From assembly GCA_045576355.1 (NCBI GenBank), contig JAZNGG010000002.1, forward strand, positions 1 through 15,966: a stretch of 15,966 bases of DNA. The letters run 5' to 3'. Source of the DNA: Liminaster sp045576355. GTDB taxonomy: Bacteria > Bacteroidota > Bacteroidia > Bacteroidales > UBA3663. The notes beneath the pieces are model-generated. The model made no database searches. It saw nothing but the letters and a program-made list of their open reading frames with translations, and was not told the origin of the DNA. Each line of letters begins with the position of its first letter. Position 1 is the stretch's first letter. The position numbers and the translations under genes were made by a program. Shown here piece by piece: positions 1 through 6,925 of the stretch.

Positions 1-820
1 TATTAATAGTTTGTTGGTTAATCATTATCATATTTTGCACCACATTTGCCAAATTATGCTGGGCTCTAATATTTGTAAAAGATTCATAGTCATAGAAAAG
101 ATAATTATCCCACAAACCTATTTCTATTTCTCTAATCAAATCTTTAATCTTCTTAGAATCTGCTTGTCCATTTTGAGAGAAATAGTCGGTATTGGCCAAT
201 TGTGTTCTTAGTACCAATATCGTTTGAAGTTCACCTGGAGTAAACTGTTTAGACCAATCTGATGGATTTATAATTGTATTTGGATTTTCTTTTTCAATAT
301 AACTTTTTGAATGAACTTCTTCTACATATTTTTTACCTACATTTCGTACTGCATTAAGTCGTAGATTGGAAGTAAAATACGATTCAATATCCGTAAAGAA
401 ATGGTTGTCACAATTGCCCTTATTGATTTGTACAATCATAGCAGAAATTTCGTCCTTATCTATTACGATGTCTTTGAATCTTATATTCTTAATATCAAAA
501 GTATCCTTTGTTGGAGTCTCAAATGGTACTCCAAGTTTATGCAAAGCTACTACAACTGCTCGTTTCTCAGAAATGCTAAGTTTAGTATTAAATTCATTTG
601 TAGTCTCTGCATAACTTTTCTTCTGCTGAGCATACTCTTTGAAAATATTTAATGCTTTAACAGCCATAGAGCGAACATTTTTGATTTTCTTTTCTTGCTT
701 CCAATGCAAAAAATAAGAACCTCCGTAAGTACCTATTAAGGCACCTACGGCTCCACTGATAAGTGGTAACAACCAACTCCCAATATTATATGTTTCTTGT
801 ATCGTATTTGCTGTTTCCAT
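1..820 (-). CDS. membrane-anchored protein of unknown function (C-terminus beyond window)
   Basis: An open frame reads without a stop from an ATG at 820 to the window edge, giving 273 complete codons. I do not recognise the family. The N-terminus begins METANTIQETYNIGSW and continues into a small-residue-rich hydrophobic segment at about residues 15-36 (LLPLISGAVGALIGTYGG), then HWKQEKK, so a single-pass anchor with the bulk of the protein cytoplasmic is likely. The remainder is charged, lysine-rich and helix-prone, with no catalytic motif that I can identify. The ATG lies two bases after the hsdS stop, so it is the last visible gene of the restriction-modification operon and is probably translationally coupled. 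That position suggests an accessory or independent defence role, but this is inference from context only. Confidence is high that it is a gene and low for any function. Confidence 0.8.
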   Translation of the reverse strand, partial: METANTIQETYNIGSWLLPLISGAVGALIGTYGGSYFLHWKQEKKIKNVRSMAVKALNIFKEYAQQKKSYAETTNEFNTKLSISEKRAVVVALHKLGVPFETPTKDTFDIKNIRFKDIVIDKDEISAMIVQINKGNCDNHFFTDIESYFTSNLRLNAVRNVGKKYVEEVHSKSYIEKENPNTIINPSDWSKQFTPGELQTILVLRTQLANTDYFSQNGQADSKKIKDLIREIEIGLWDNYLFYDYESFTNIRAQHNLANVVQNMIMINQQTIN

Positions 821-822
821 AA

Positions 823-2034
823 TTATAAATATTTATCAAGTATTGCTTGTTTCTCACTTGCTGCACTTTCTATCAAAGTGCGAGCCTTAGTAATCTCTAA
901 TTCCAATGCCTCTATTTGGGCCACGATGTGTTTTTGTTCATCTATAGTCAATAATGGAATCTTGAAGTTGTCGATATCCTCCTTGTTTATACTTGGATAA
1001 GCGGCTTTTGGCATAGCTGTTTCCATTTGCTTCATTAAGTTATCGGAGAACATAAACAAGTAGTACAACAACCTGGATATATAATTCTCCTCATTCTTAG
1101 ACTTAAGCAAAGCAAAACCTGTTGAGAAAATTGTCTTGTCTGGAACACTATCTATATATGCAAAACCTTTCAAATAAGGACGAACTGTAGATACAACCAC
1201 AGTTCTATCTTCTGCTACTCGCCTTGCCCTGGATGGAGCATCTTTGCCTAATATAATTTTGTCAAAAGATATGCTACCATCACCTTTTCCTATAGAATCA
1301 ATGTCCACATATGTAAAGTGTTCATTTTTCCAGCAAGATGTAGGATTTAGCGTTAGAGTATTTATATCAAAATACTCTTTTATACTTACGGTAGAACCTA
1401 AACCGTTTATAATTGTTCTAATATCTGAAAGATTCTTATCAATTAAATACTTAGCATCACTGTTAGACTTCTCAACCTTGCCAATTTCCTCAACAATCTG
1501 TTTTTGAACATCAATAGGCGGAACTGGTATTTTGATATTGCCTATTATGTCAAGTGATAATTCTATTTGTCCACTTTGCCCCAATGCCATATTTTCAATA
1601 TTATCGAACCCTATTAACCCCAATGCGCATAGAGCATATTTAGGTAAAATCAAGTCTTGATTAGGTCTAAAAATAGTAATATGACTATCTACGACAAAAT
1701 CTCCATCTTCACCAAAATATGTAACTCTGCCAGCAGTTCCTACACCTGTTGAATTTATTAGCAAATCACCTCCCACAAGCTTTCTTTCATCAACAACGAA
1801 AGATTCATCTACATAATGCCTTTCTGAGAAGTCAAAATCAAACCAGCCTCTTGCTTGCCCAGATTTTATTATTTGAATCTTCGATTTACCATATTTAGCA
1901 GATTTTCCTCGTTTTAGTAAAATTGATAAGTCTGTTAATTTGAGTTGGTTATACTTACTATCGATTAGAACTTTTTTTTGTTGCCAACGATATACTTTTT
2001 TCAAAGCTATCACGCTCAAAGGTGAGCATATCAA
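823..2034 (-). CDS. hsdS: HsdS-like DNA specificity subunit/domain, two TRDs
   Basis: This frame encodes a restriction-modification specificity module. It has two half-repeats, each made of a target-recognition domain followed by a conserved helical segment: IPVPPIDVQKQIVEEI near the middle and IPLLTIDEQKHIVAQI near the C-terminus, which ends EKQAILDKYL. It should bind a bipartite DNA target and direct the methylase-nuclease upstream. The start is unresolved. The longest frame opens with a TTG at 2034, inside hsdM, with no ribosome binding site, and its first 21 residues are just the alternate frame of the hsdM 3' end. Recognisable HsdS-like sequence begins at about VLIDSKYNQLKLTDL, directly after the A8 tract. 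I see no ATG near that point. The natural product may therefore be an HsdM-HsdS fusion made by slippage or by A-tract length change. Family assignment is secure; independent expression is doubtful. Confidence 0.85.
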   Translation of the reverse strand: MICSPLSVIALKKVYRWQQKKVLIDSKYNQLKLTDLSILLKRGKSAKYGKSKIQIIKSGQARGWFDFDFSERHYVDESFVVDERKLVGGDLLINSTGVGTAGRVTYFGEDGDFVVDSHITIFRPNQDLILPKYALCALGLIGFDNIENMALGQSGQIELSLDIIGNIKIPVPPIDVQKQIVEEIGKVEKSNSDAKYLIDKNLSDIRTIINGLGSTVSIKEYFDINTLTLNPTSCWKNEHFTYVDIDSIGKGDGSISFDKIILGKDAPSRARRVAEDRTVVVSTVRPYLKGFAYIDSVPDKTIFSTGFALLKSKNEENYISRLLYYLFMFSDNLMKQMETAMPKAAYPSINKEDIDNFKIPLLTIDEQKHIVAQIEALELEITKARTLIESAASEKQAILDKYL

Positions 2035-4573
2035 TCAATGATACACGACTAATATGAGACTGCATTCCCTCTGCGATTGGCGATGTATAATCTCCCTTGA
2101 AAGCCCTATACACATAAGTACTAGCTTTCTCTGGATTGTCATAGTCATTAGCATCAAAGAGTTTGGTACACTCATCAATGTTCTTACCCTTTTGAATTGC
2201 GTGGATACCCTCGTTACCTCTACGATTAGAGAACTCATAGCCTAAAAAGCGTTTCTCCACATCTTTCTCACCGCTCTTTACAATAACAACCTTTTGAGGA
2301 TATGCCAAAATAAAGTATAAAAGCTTTTCAGCCTCTATATTTAAGATGGTCTCATGTAACTTGGCTTCACTCTTTGCAGAGATTTTCTTTTTATACTCTG
2401 CATATATTTCGTGTGCCTTAACCTTGTCATTGGGCGATTTTTGTAACAATGTAACATAGTCTGCATAATCAAGACCCTCCCAAACATGAGCTACATATTT
2501 TGAGGCAGGAGTTTCTATGCCATTAATAGTTACATCATTCAATGTGCGGAAGAATGCATCAACAGCATTCTTTGTGTTGGCTGCAAAATAATTATCTCTA
2601 CGGTGGAGGAATAGAACAACAGTATTTGTGTTGGTAGCCATAAAGGTATTGCTTCCCAACTCTGCTATTGCTACAACATCAAAGTATTGCAATATAATCT
2701 CACGAGCCTTTGTATATATGCCCGAATTACTCAATATTGAACTTGGAAGAATAACGCCTGCAATACCTCCATCCTTAAGCAACTGTTTTGTACGCTCAAC
2801 GAACAGACACTCTATTTCAGAACTATTATCAGTCAATGAATTATACAACTCAAAATCTTGCTCTGTATAATAGTCACGAGTTGTCTGACGGAATGATGAA
2901 ACAGAATATGGAGGATTACTCAATACAATGTCGAACTGCTGATTGTCCTTTTGACCATCATTAGTCTGCTTGCGTAGTTTACCCTTGTATTCTTTGTTAT
3001 TGCAAAAATTAGCAAGTCCATCACTGAGGATAACATTAGCCAAACCGTCACCGTGCAAATAGCAACCTACCTTACCAACCTTTACAAGTCGATAATCCTT
3101 TTCGATACCATATACATAGTCGGTAGCCCAATCAAAATGGCAATTCTGCCAATTGATAAGATGCTTTCTCGTCTCCTCAATATACTTTGAAGTGTCACAA
3201 TCGTTTATGATATCCTGAATTTCATGCATAAACTCTGTGATAAAGTGACCGCTACCAGCAGCGTAGTCAATCATGTATGGCAGAATCTCCCCATCCTTAC
3301 GAGATAGTTTCTCTGCCATAATAGAATCCAACGGAAGACTCTTAATGATAAATTGTGCAATAGGTACAGGTGTAAAGTACTGACCAGCCTCTTGTTTTAG
3401 ACCAGTAGTAAGCAATAATTCAAAGAAGTCTGACAGATACTGTTGTCTCTTATTGTATCGGATTCTATATCCCTGAATTAACTCTACAACCTCTTTTACT
3501 ACTTTCGCATTCTCTTCAAAAGAGGCACTATCATACACTTCCTTAATCGCAAACTCGTTATTCTTTTCAAGACGGAGTTTGTTTACCTCCTTGCGCAGAA
3601 ACTCTTTTGTTTCTTGATTCAGATTAGAACAACGTTTATTAAAATCATCGTCATTAAAATCACTAACAGTTCTATCTAAGAACTTCTTCATACCTTTGCT
3701 ATAAAGGTCTGTTAAGCGAAGTTGGAAATCTACATGATTGTCTCTGCCTTCAAGCCATTGGAATCTTAATTCTTCACCATCATCTGTAGTAGTCTCGTCA
3801 TATACCTTGCATAAGAAGAGTGTGAAGATCTTATTGAAAGCATTTCCCTTATCTGATACTACATTGTGACGCAGTATTTCGAGGAATCGATTAAAGATGA
3901 AGCTTGAATCTTCAGCTTTAATTTCCTTTAATTGTTCCTTTGTTAACGCCTTGCTCTGGAAATTATATGGTTGCACCCAAGAATCAAAGATACCGTTATC
4001 TTTGGTGAGCTTATTCCATTTCTCATAAATGTCCTTAACATCACCATTGCGATAATCATCTTCAATCTTGATAATCTCATTTACATATACAAACTTATTG
4101 CCTTTCAATTCTGATGCGTACAACATTAGCACATCAGCCTTGCTGCCAGATAATTGGAAATATGTGAATAGCTGACCACCATCCTTACGGATTCGCGCCA
4201 ACTCCTTATTGTACTCCTTGCCAAATGTCTTGCATTCGATAAGCATATATGGTGTTCCATCTTCGCGATTAACGCAAATGTCCAATCGCCCTGATGTGCC
4301 ATGCCCAGATGGCCAAGTCTTTTCAAGAACTATGTTTTGAGGCTTATATCCCTTGGTAAGAAGTCTATCAACACACTCAAGCACCACAAAATTTTCGGGT
4401 TGTGAAAAATTCTGTGTAGTCTTGCTTTCGGCAGTAATGGCGCTACCGTAGATAATGCTCTGTGTTTCAAAGTCAATCTCTATGGCATAATCAACATATA
4501 TTTTATGATAAATGCCATTCGTCCCGTTTTTTGGAACAAATCCCAAAACCGTAATATGTTTCTTAATATCCAT
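1958..4573 (-). CDS. hsdM: fused HSDR_N-type nuclease and N6-adenine DNA methyltransferase (restriction enzyme)
   Basis: This 871-aa protein should methylate adenine in its target and probably also cut DNA. Residues 60-140 carry a PD-(D/E)XK pattern: D98 in GRLDIC, E113 and K115 in LIECK, and Q134 in GGQLFTYF, as in the N-terminal domain of type I R subunits (HSDR_N). A linker follows, then the methylase: GQYFTP at 397-402, the SAM-binding DYAAGSGHF at 436-444 and the catalytic NPPY at 553-556. The ATG at 4573 has AGGAG four bases upstream. The C-terminus (SLATKKSSNR) is out of frame with hsdS by one base at an A8 tract, and skipping one A would continue into the specificity domain. Nuclease, methylase and TRDs in cis, without a helicase, is the type IIG/IIB-like layout. 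It could instead pair with an HsdR outside the window. The enzyme class is well supported; the subtype is inference. Confidence 0.9.
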   Translation of the reverse strand: MDIKKHITVLGFVPKNGTNGIYHKIYVDYAIEIDFETQSIIYGSAITAESKTTQNFSQPENFVVLECVDRLLTKGYKPQNIVLEKTWPSGHGTSGRLDICVNREDGTPYMLIECKTFGKEYNKELARIRKDGGQLFTYFQLSGSKADVLMLYASELKGNKFVYVNEIIKIEDDYRNGDVKDIYEKWNKLTKDNGIFDSWVQPYNFQSKALTKEQLKEIKAEDSSFIFNRFLEILRHNVVSDKGNAFNKIFTLFLCKVYDETTTDDGEELRFQWLEGRDNHVDFQLRLTDLYSKGMKKFLDRTVSDFNDDDFNKRCSNLNQETKEFLRKEVNKLRLEKNNEFAIKEVYDSASFEENAKVVKEVVELIQGYRIRYNKRQQYLSDFFELLLTTGLKQEAGQYFTPVPIAQFIIKSLPLDSIMAEKLSRKDGEILPYMIDYAAGSGHFITEFMHEIQDIINDCDTSKYIEETRKHLINWQNCHFDWATDYVYGIEKDYRLVKVGKVGCYLHGDGLANVILSDGLANFCNNKEYKGKLRKQTNDGQKDNQQFDIVLSNPPYSVSSFRQTTRDYYTEQDFELYNSLTDNSSEIECLFVERTKQLLKDGGIAGVILPSSILSNSGIYTKAREIILQYFDVVAIAELGSNTFMATNTNTVVLFLHRRDNYFAANTKNAVDAFFRTLNDVTINGIETPASKYVAHVWEGLDYADYVTLLQKSPNDKVKAHEIYAEYKKKISAKSEAKLHETILNIEAEKLLYFILAYPQKVVIVKSGEKDVEKRFLGYEFSNRRGNEGIHAIQKGKNIDECTKLFDANDYDNPEKASTYVYRAFKGDYTSPIAEGMQSHISRVSLIDMLTFERDSFEKSISLATKKSSNR
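1972..1979 (-). repeat. A8 homopolymer at the hsdM/hsdS frame junction
   Basis: Eight As on the coding strand sit 12 bases before the hsdM stop codon. In the hsdM frame they read ACA AAA AAA AGT and lead to the stop. Removing one A gives ACA AAA AAA GTT and joins ATKK to VLIDSK of the hsdS frame. Homopolymer tracts of this kind are known sites of polymerase slippage and phase variation in restriction genes. Whether this one varies cannot be told from one sequence; a sequencing error is also possible. Confidence 0.7.
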
Positions 4574-4577
4574 AGTA

Positions 4578-4600
4578 CTCCTAATTTGCTTGCAAAGTTA
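4578..4600 (-). promoter_or_regulatory. promoter -7 box and ribosome binding site of the restriction-modification operon
   Basis: Reading leftward, TAACTTTG at 4600-4593 matches the Bacteroidota -7 consensus TAnnTTTG. I see no TTG-type -33 box at the usual 19-21 bp. AGGAG at 4582-4578 is four bases before the hsdM ATG, a clear Shine-Dalgarno site, unlike most genes here. The leader would be very short. Confidence 0.45.
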
Positions 4601-4784
4601 AGAAATTAATTAGAGATTACCTCGTTTTTGTTTGGATTTCTCGCAAAAATTACATATAAGGCACTCGTAATAACTATACAAGCATAAGATGTATTACCTT
4701 ATTATATAAAAATAAGGTTCCAAGGTTTACTTATGATAGCAATTCATTTTCGCCAGCCGATGGCTGACGATTATAGTGCTTCAG

Positions 4785-4833
4785 CAAGTTTAGTTTATGC
4801 CGTTTGCTACATACCCAAAACGGACTAAACTTG
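4785..4833. repeat. two-part stem-loop of unknown role
   Basis: CAAGTTTAGT (4785-4794) pairs perfectly with ACTAAACTTG (4824-4833). Inside it, CCGTTT (4800-4805) pairs with AAACGG (4818-4823), with a five-base bulge on the left arm and a 12-base loop. On the plus strand it is followed by a T-rich run, so it could act as a terminator, but no plus-strand gene precedes it in the window. Confidence 0.5.
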
Positions 4834-4858
4834 TTTTGCTTTTACAGTAGCCAAAAAA

Positions 4859-4905
4859 GATGCAGATGAGAAGAAAAATATCATCATACTCTTTTCGTCT
4901 GCATT
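4859..4905. terminator. 14-bp stem-loop, terminator-like on both strands
   Basis: ATGCAGATGAGAAG (4860-4873) pairs along its full length with CTTTTCGTCTGCAT (4891-4904), with only two G-U wobbles and a 17-base loop. The minus strand has a run of Ts directly after the stem (complement of 4853-4858) and the plus strand has TTTCTTTTATT, so either direction could terminate. On the minus strand it would stop antisense transcription entering the restriction operon. It also overlaps the expected -33 position of the promoter at 4914. Confidence 0.4.
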
Positions 4906-4913
4906 TCTTTTAT

Positions 4914-4921
4914 TACCTTTG
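4914..4921 (+). promoter_or_regulatory. -7 promoter box (TACCTTTG) upstream of the first GLPGLI gene
   Basis: TACCTTTG is an exact TAnnTTTG match. No clear TTG -33 box is present; TTTTCG lies roughly where it would be, within the right arm of the stem-loop. Transcription from here would give a leader of about 140 nt before the ATG at 5068, containing a 23-codon ORF. Confidence 0.5.
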
Positions 4922-4953
4922 TGCCGTCAGAGTTATCACATTGAAGCATAACA

Positions 4954-5025
4954 ATGAAGAACTCAGAAATACGAACGGTTGCTATCTCGTTACCCAATTT
5001 TCAAGCAATCCGAATAACCGTCTAA
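4954..5025 (+). CDS. possible 23-aa leader or remnant peptide
   Basis: An ATG is followed by 23 codons (starting MKNSEIRTVA) and a TAA. It begins about 30 bases after the promoter box, in the leader of the first GLPGLI gene. There is no Shine-Dalgarno site and no recognised family. It could be a leader peptide, a fragment of a lost gene, or chance. Confidence 0.2.
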   Translation: MKNSEIRTVAISLPNFQAIRITV

Positions 5026-5067
5026 TTCTAAGATAATTGCAAATTCTGCGATTTTTTAAAAAAAATT

Positions 5068-5910
5068 ATGAAATCAATAATTGCTATAATACTTATCTGT
5101 TTTTATTATTCATCAAATACATTTGCTCAAACATCAGGTATTTCAACAAAAGGACAAAACGACTATGTCCGCTTTGCCAAACAAAAATCGTATGGCAATA
5201 GCGAGTGGACGTGTATCTATCGCCATGAAACTAAAGACCCGGTGCTGAATCAGACAGAAACATCTCTGTGTATATTACAACTCAACGACAGCGCATCACT
5301 ATATCAAGATTATGGACAATATCAGAGAGACTCTGCTCTATTAAACAGGGATCGAGACAAAATCACTCGAAAAGAAGCGATCAAAATCTACTCCACCTTT
5401 TACTCCAAGTCCGGTTTTTTCCTATTGAAAAACAAAGAGACAAATCAACTGACTTATAACGAACGGATTTTTACAGATCGTTATTATTATTACGAACCAA
5501 TACCGGACATCCAGTGGGTACTTTCCACCGATACGATGACTATACGCAATCTTTTTTGCCGGAAAGCAAGTGCAACTTTTAGAGGTCGGGAATGGACGGT
5601 GTGGTACACCGAGGAGATCCCATATCATGATGGTCCATGGAAATTCGGAGGATTGCCGGGATTGATATTACAGGCTGAAAGCAAAGACGGAGAGCACTTT
5701 ATCTCTGCATACATCATAAAAGAAAAAGGGACTCCAATCCTACATGACCTCTTTACATCTGCGTTCCGCACAAATCGAGAGCGGTTTAATAAGGAGAAGA
5801 AAAACTACAAGACAGATGTCGGCCGTTATATCCAATCCAGCCATCTGGTGGAAACCGATGCCCCCATCCAGACAAGACGGATGTTTTATAGCCCGATCGA
5901 GAAAGAGTAA
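5068..5910 (+). CDS. GLPGLI family secreted protein, copy 1
   Basis: This 280-aa protein belongs to the GLPGLI family (Porph_ging), which has no settled function and is common in Bacteroidota. The N-terminus is a signal peptide ending at about residue 20 (SNTFA/QTSG), so it is exported, probably to the periplasm. The family signature is clear: FRGREWTVWY at about 171-180, then GPWKFGGLPGLIL with GLPGLI at 195-200. It ends RMFYSPIEKE, a typical family C-terminus. The ATG at 5068 follows an A-rich stretch with no Shine-Dalgarno site. A paralogue follows 162 bp downstream and then a TonB-receptor-like protein, suggesting that both serve an outer-membrane transport or surface function. Its last 37 coding bases are identical to those of the paralogue although the genes are otherwise clearly diverged. 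Confidence 0.9.
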   Translation: MKSIIAIILICFYYSSNTFAQTSGISTKGQNDYVRFAKQKSYGNSEWTCIYRHETKDPVLNQTETSLCILQLNDSASLYQDYGQYQRDSALLNRDRDKITRKEAIKIYSTFYSKSGFFLLKNKETNQLTYNERIFTDRYYYYEPIPDIQWVLSTDTMTIRNLFCRKASATFRGREWTVWYTEEIPYHDGPWKFGGLPGLILQAESKDGEHFISAYIIKEKGTPILHDLFTSAFRTNRERFNKEKKNYKTDVGRYIQSSHLVETDAPIQTRRMFYSPIEKE

Positions 5911-5911
5911 A
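5874..5911 (+). repeat. 38-bp direct repeat, copy 1 (3' end of first GLPGLI gene)
   Basis: The 38 bases from AAGACGG to the base after the stop codon are identical to 6888-6925. They encode RRMFYSPIEKE and the stop. Confidence 0.85.
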
Positions 5912-5936
5912 GATTATAAGAAAATTTACTATAATT

Positions 5937-5966
5937 TTTGTAAAACTAAATATTTCTATATCTTTG
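5937..5966 (+). promoter_or_regulatory. promoter of the second GLPGLI gene and receptor
   Basis: TTTG at 5937-5940 and TATCTTTG at 5959-5966 match the Bacteroidota -33 and -7 elements with an 18-bp spacer. The leader to the ATG at 6073 would be about 100 nt. The second GLPGLI gene and the receptor can therefore be expressed independently of the first copy. Confidence 0.6.
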
Positions 5967-6072
5967 CTTTCGATTAAAAGAATTTTGTTTGTATTATTTT
6001 GACATTAGATCAATATTTTACTAATCTCTATATTATATTAAACATCCTCTCATCAAGTAATTATCATCCGTC

Positions 6073-6924
6073 ATGAGAACTCTTATCATCTTTTCTATTT
6101 TATGTCTCTCACTTTTCTATCCCTCTTTAGGGCAAAACATTATCTCCGGAGACATAAACAACAACAAATATATTAAGGCTTCCAAACAGAAAAAACTCGA
6201 TAAAAGCGAATGGGTTTGTGTCTATCAATATGATGAAGTGGATCCCGTTTTAAAGAAGATGAGAAAACATCAAAAAATCCTGCATACCAATGGGGAATTA
6301 TCGGTCTATAGGACCTATGGAAGTTATCAAGTGGATTCGGTAATCAAACAATCCGGAATAGGGTATGACAGAGTGACCATAGCCTTTTATACAGAGTTGA
6401 CCTCTAAATATAAGACAACACCCAACTCATATTTGGTCAAGGATTACGATAAGAGAGATCTCTTATATAACGAACGGATATTTGCGGACCGATATCAATA
6501 TAACGAACCCATACCCGAATTTCATTGGACAATATGCAAAGACACTATATCGCTGCACGGGCACATCTGCCGAAAAGCTACAACAAGTTTTAGAGGCAGA
6601 GATTGGGTGGTGTGGTATGCAGAAGATATCCCGGTCTCAGAAGGTCCGTGGAAGTTCGGAGGATTACCGGGATTGATCTTAAAAGCACAAAGCACAGATA
6701 GAGAACATAAATTTGTGGCTCTGATGGTGGAGCGACGAGATGAAGAGATGTATTATGACATCAACAGCCATAGCTTCAAAACTACCAGAAAACGATTTAA
6801 TAGGGAGAAGAAAAACTATTGTACTAATACCACTCTTTATATCTCTACGGCTGGTTACGGAGATGAGTCTATGGCAGCATACGGCAAAAGACGGATGTTT
6901 TATAGCCCGATCGAGAAAGAGTAA
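6073..6924 (+). CDS. GLPGLI family secreted protein, copy 2
   Basis: This 283-aa paralogue of the preceding gene has the same layout: a signal peptide to about residue 20 (YPSLG/QNII), the shared block YNERIF followed by DRYQYNEPIP at about 132-148, FRGRDWVVWY at 173-182, and GPWKFGGLPGLIL with GLPGLI at 197-202. It ends RRMFYSPIEKE. The two proteins align along their full length with many substitutions, consistent with an old tandem duplication. The stop codon is followed with no gap by the ATG of the receptor-like gene, so the two are probably translationally coupled and work together at the envelope. The function of the family is not established. Confidence 0.9.
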   Translation: MRTLIIFSILCLSLFYPSLGQNIISGDINNNKYIKASKQKKLDKSEWVCVYQYDEVDPVLKKMRKHQKILHTNGELSVYRTYGSYQVDSVIKQSGIGYDRVTIAFYTELTSKYKTTPNSYLVKDYDKRDLLYNERIFADRYQYNEPIPEFHWTICKDTISLHGHICRKATTSFRGRDWVVWYAEDIPVSEGPWKFGGLPGLILKAQSTDREHKFVALMVERRDEEMYYDINSHSFKTTRKRFNREKKNYCTNTTLYISTAGYGDESMAAYGKRRMFYSPIEKE

Positions 6925-6925
6925 A
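6888..6925 (+). repeat. 38-bp direct repeat, copy 2 (3' end of second GLPGLI gene)
   Basis: Identical to 5874-5911. The last base is also the A of the next gene's ATG. Confidence 0.85.

Larger units (their letters stand above)
4601..4913. other. gene-free intergenic stretch with several stem-loops
   Basis: No frame here looks like a gene. The part nearest hsdM is AT-rich. A small hairpin (CAGCC-GAT-GGCTG core) lies at 4751-4769, followed by the two larger stem-loops listed separately. This is the boundary between the minus-strand restriction operon and the plus-strand secretion genes, so it is a natural place for insertion scars, but I see no integrase, no tRNA and no paired direct repeats. 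Confidence 0.5.

Noticed and set aside
366..652. Two overlapping plus-strand frames of about 80 aa
   Set aside because: Both are antisense to the long open minus-strand frame that continues the restriction operon.
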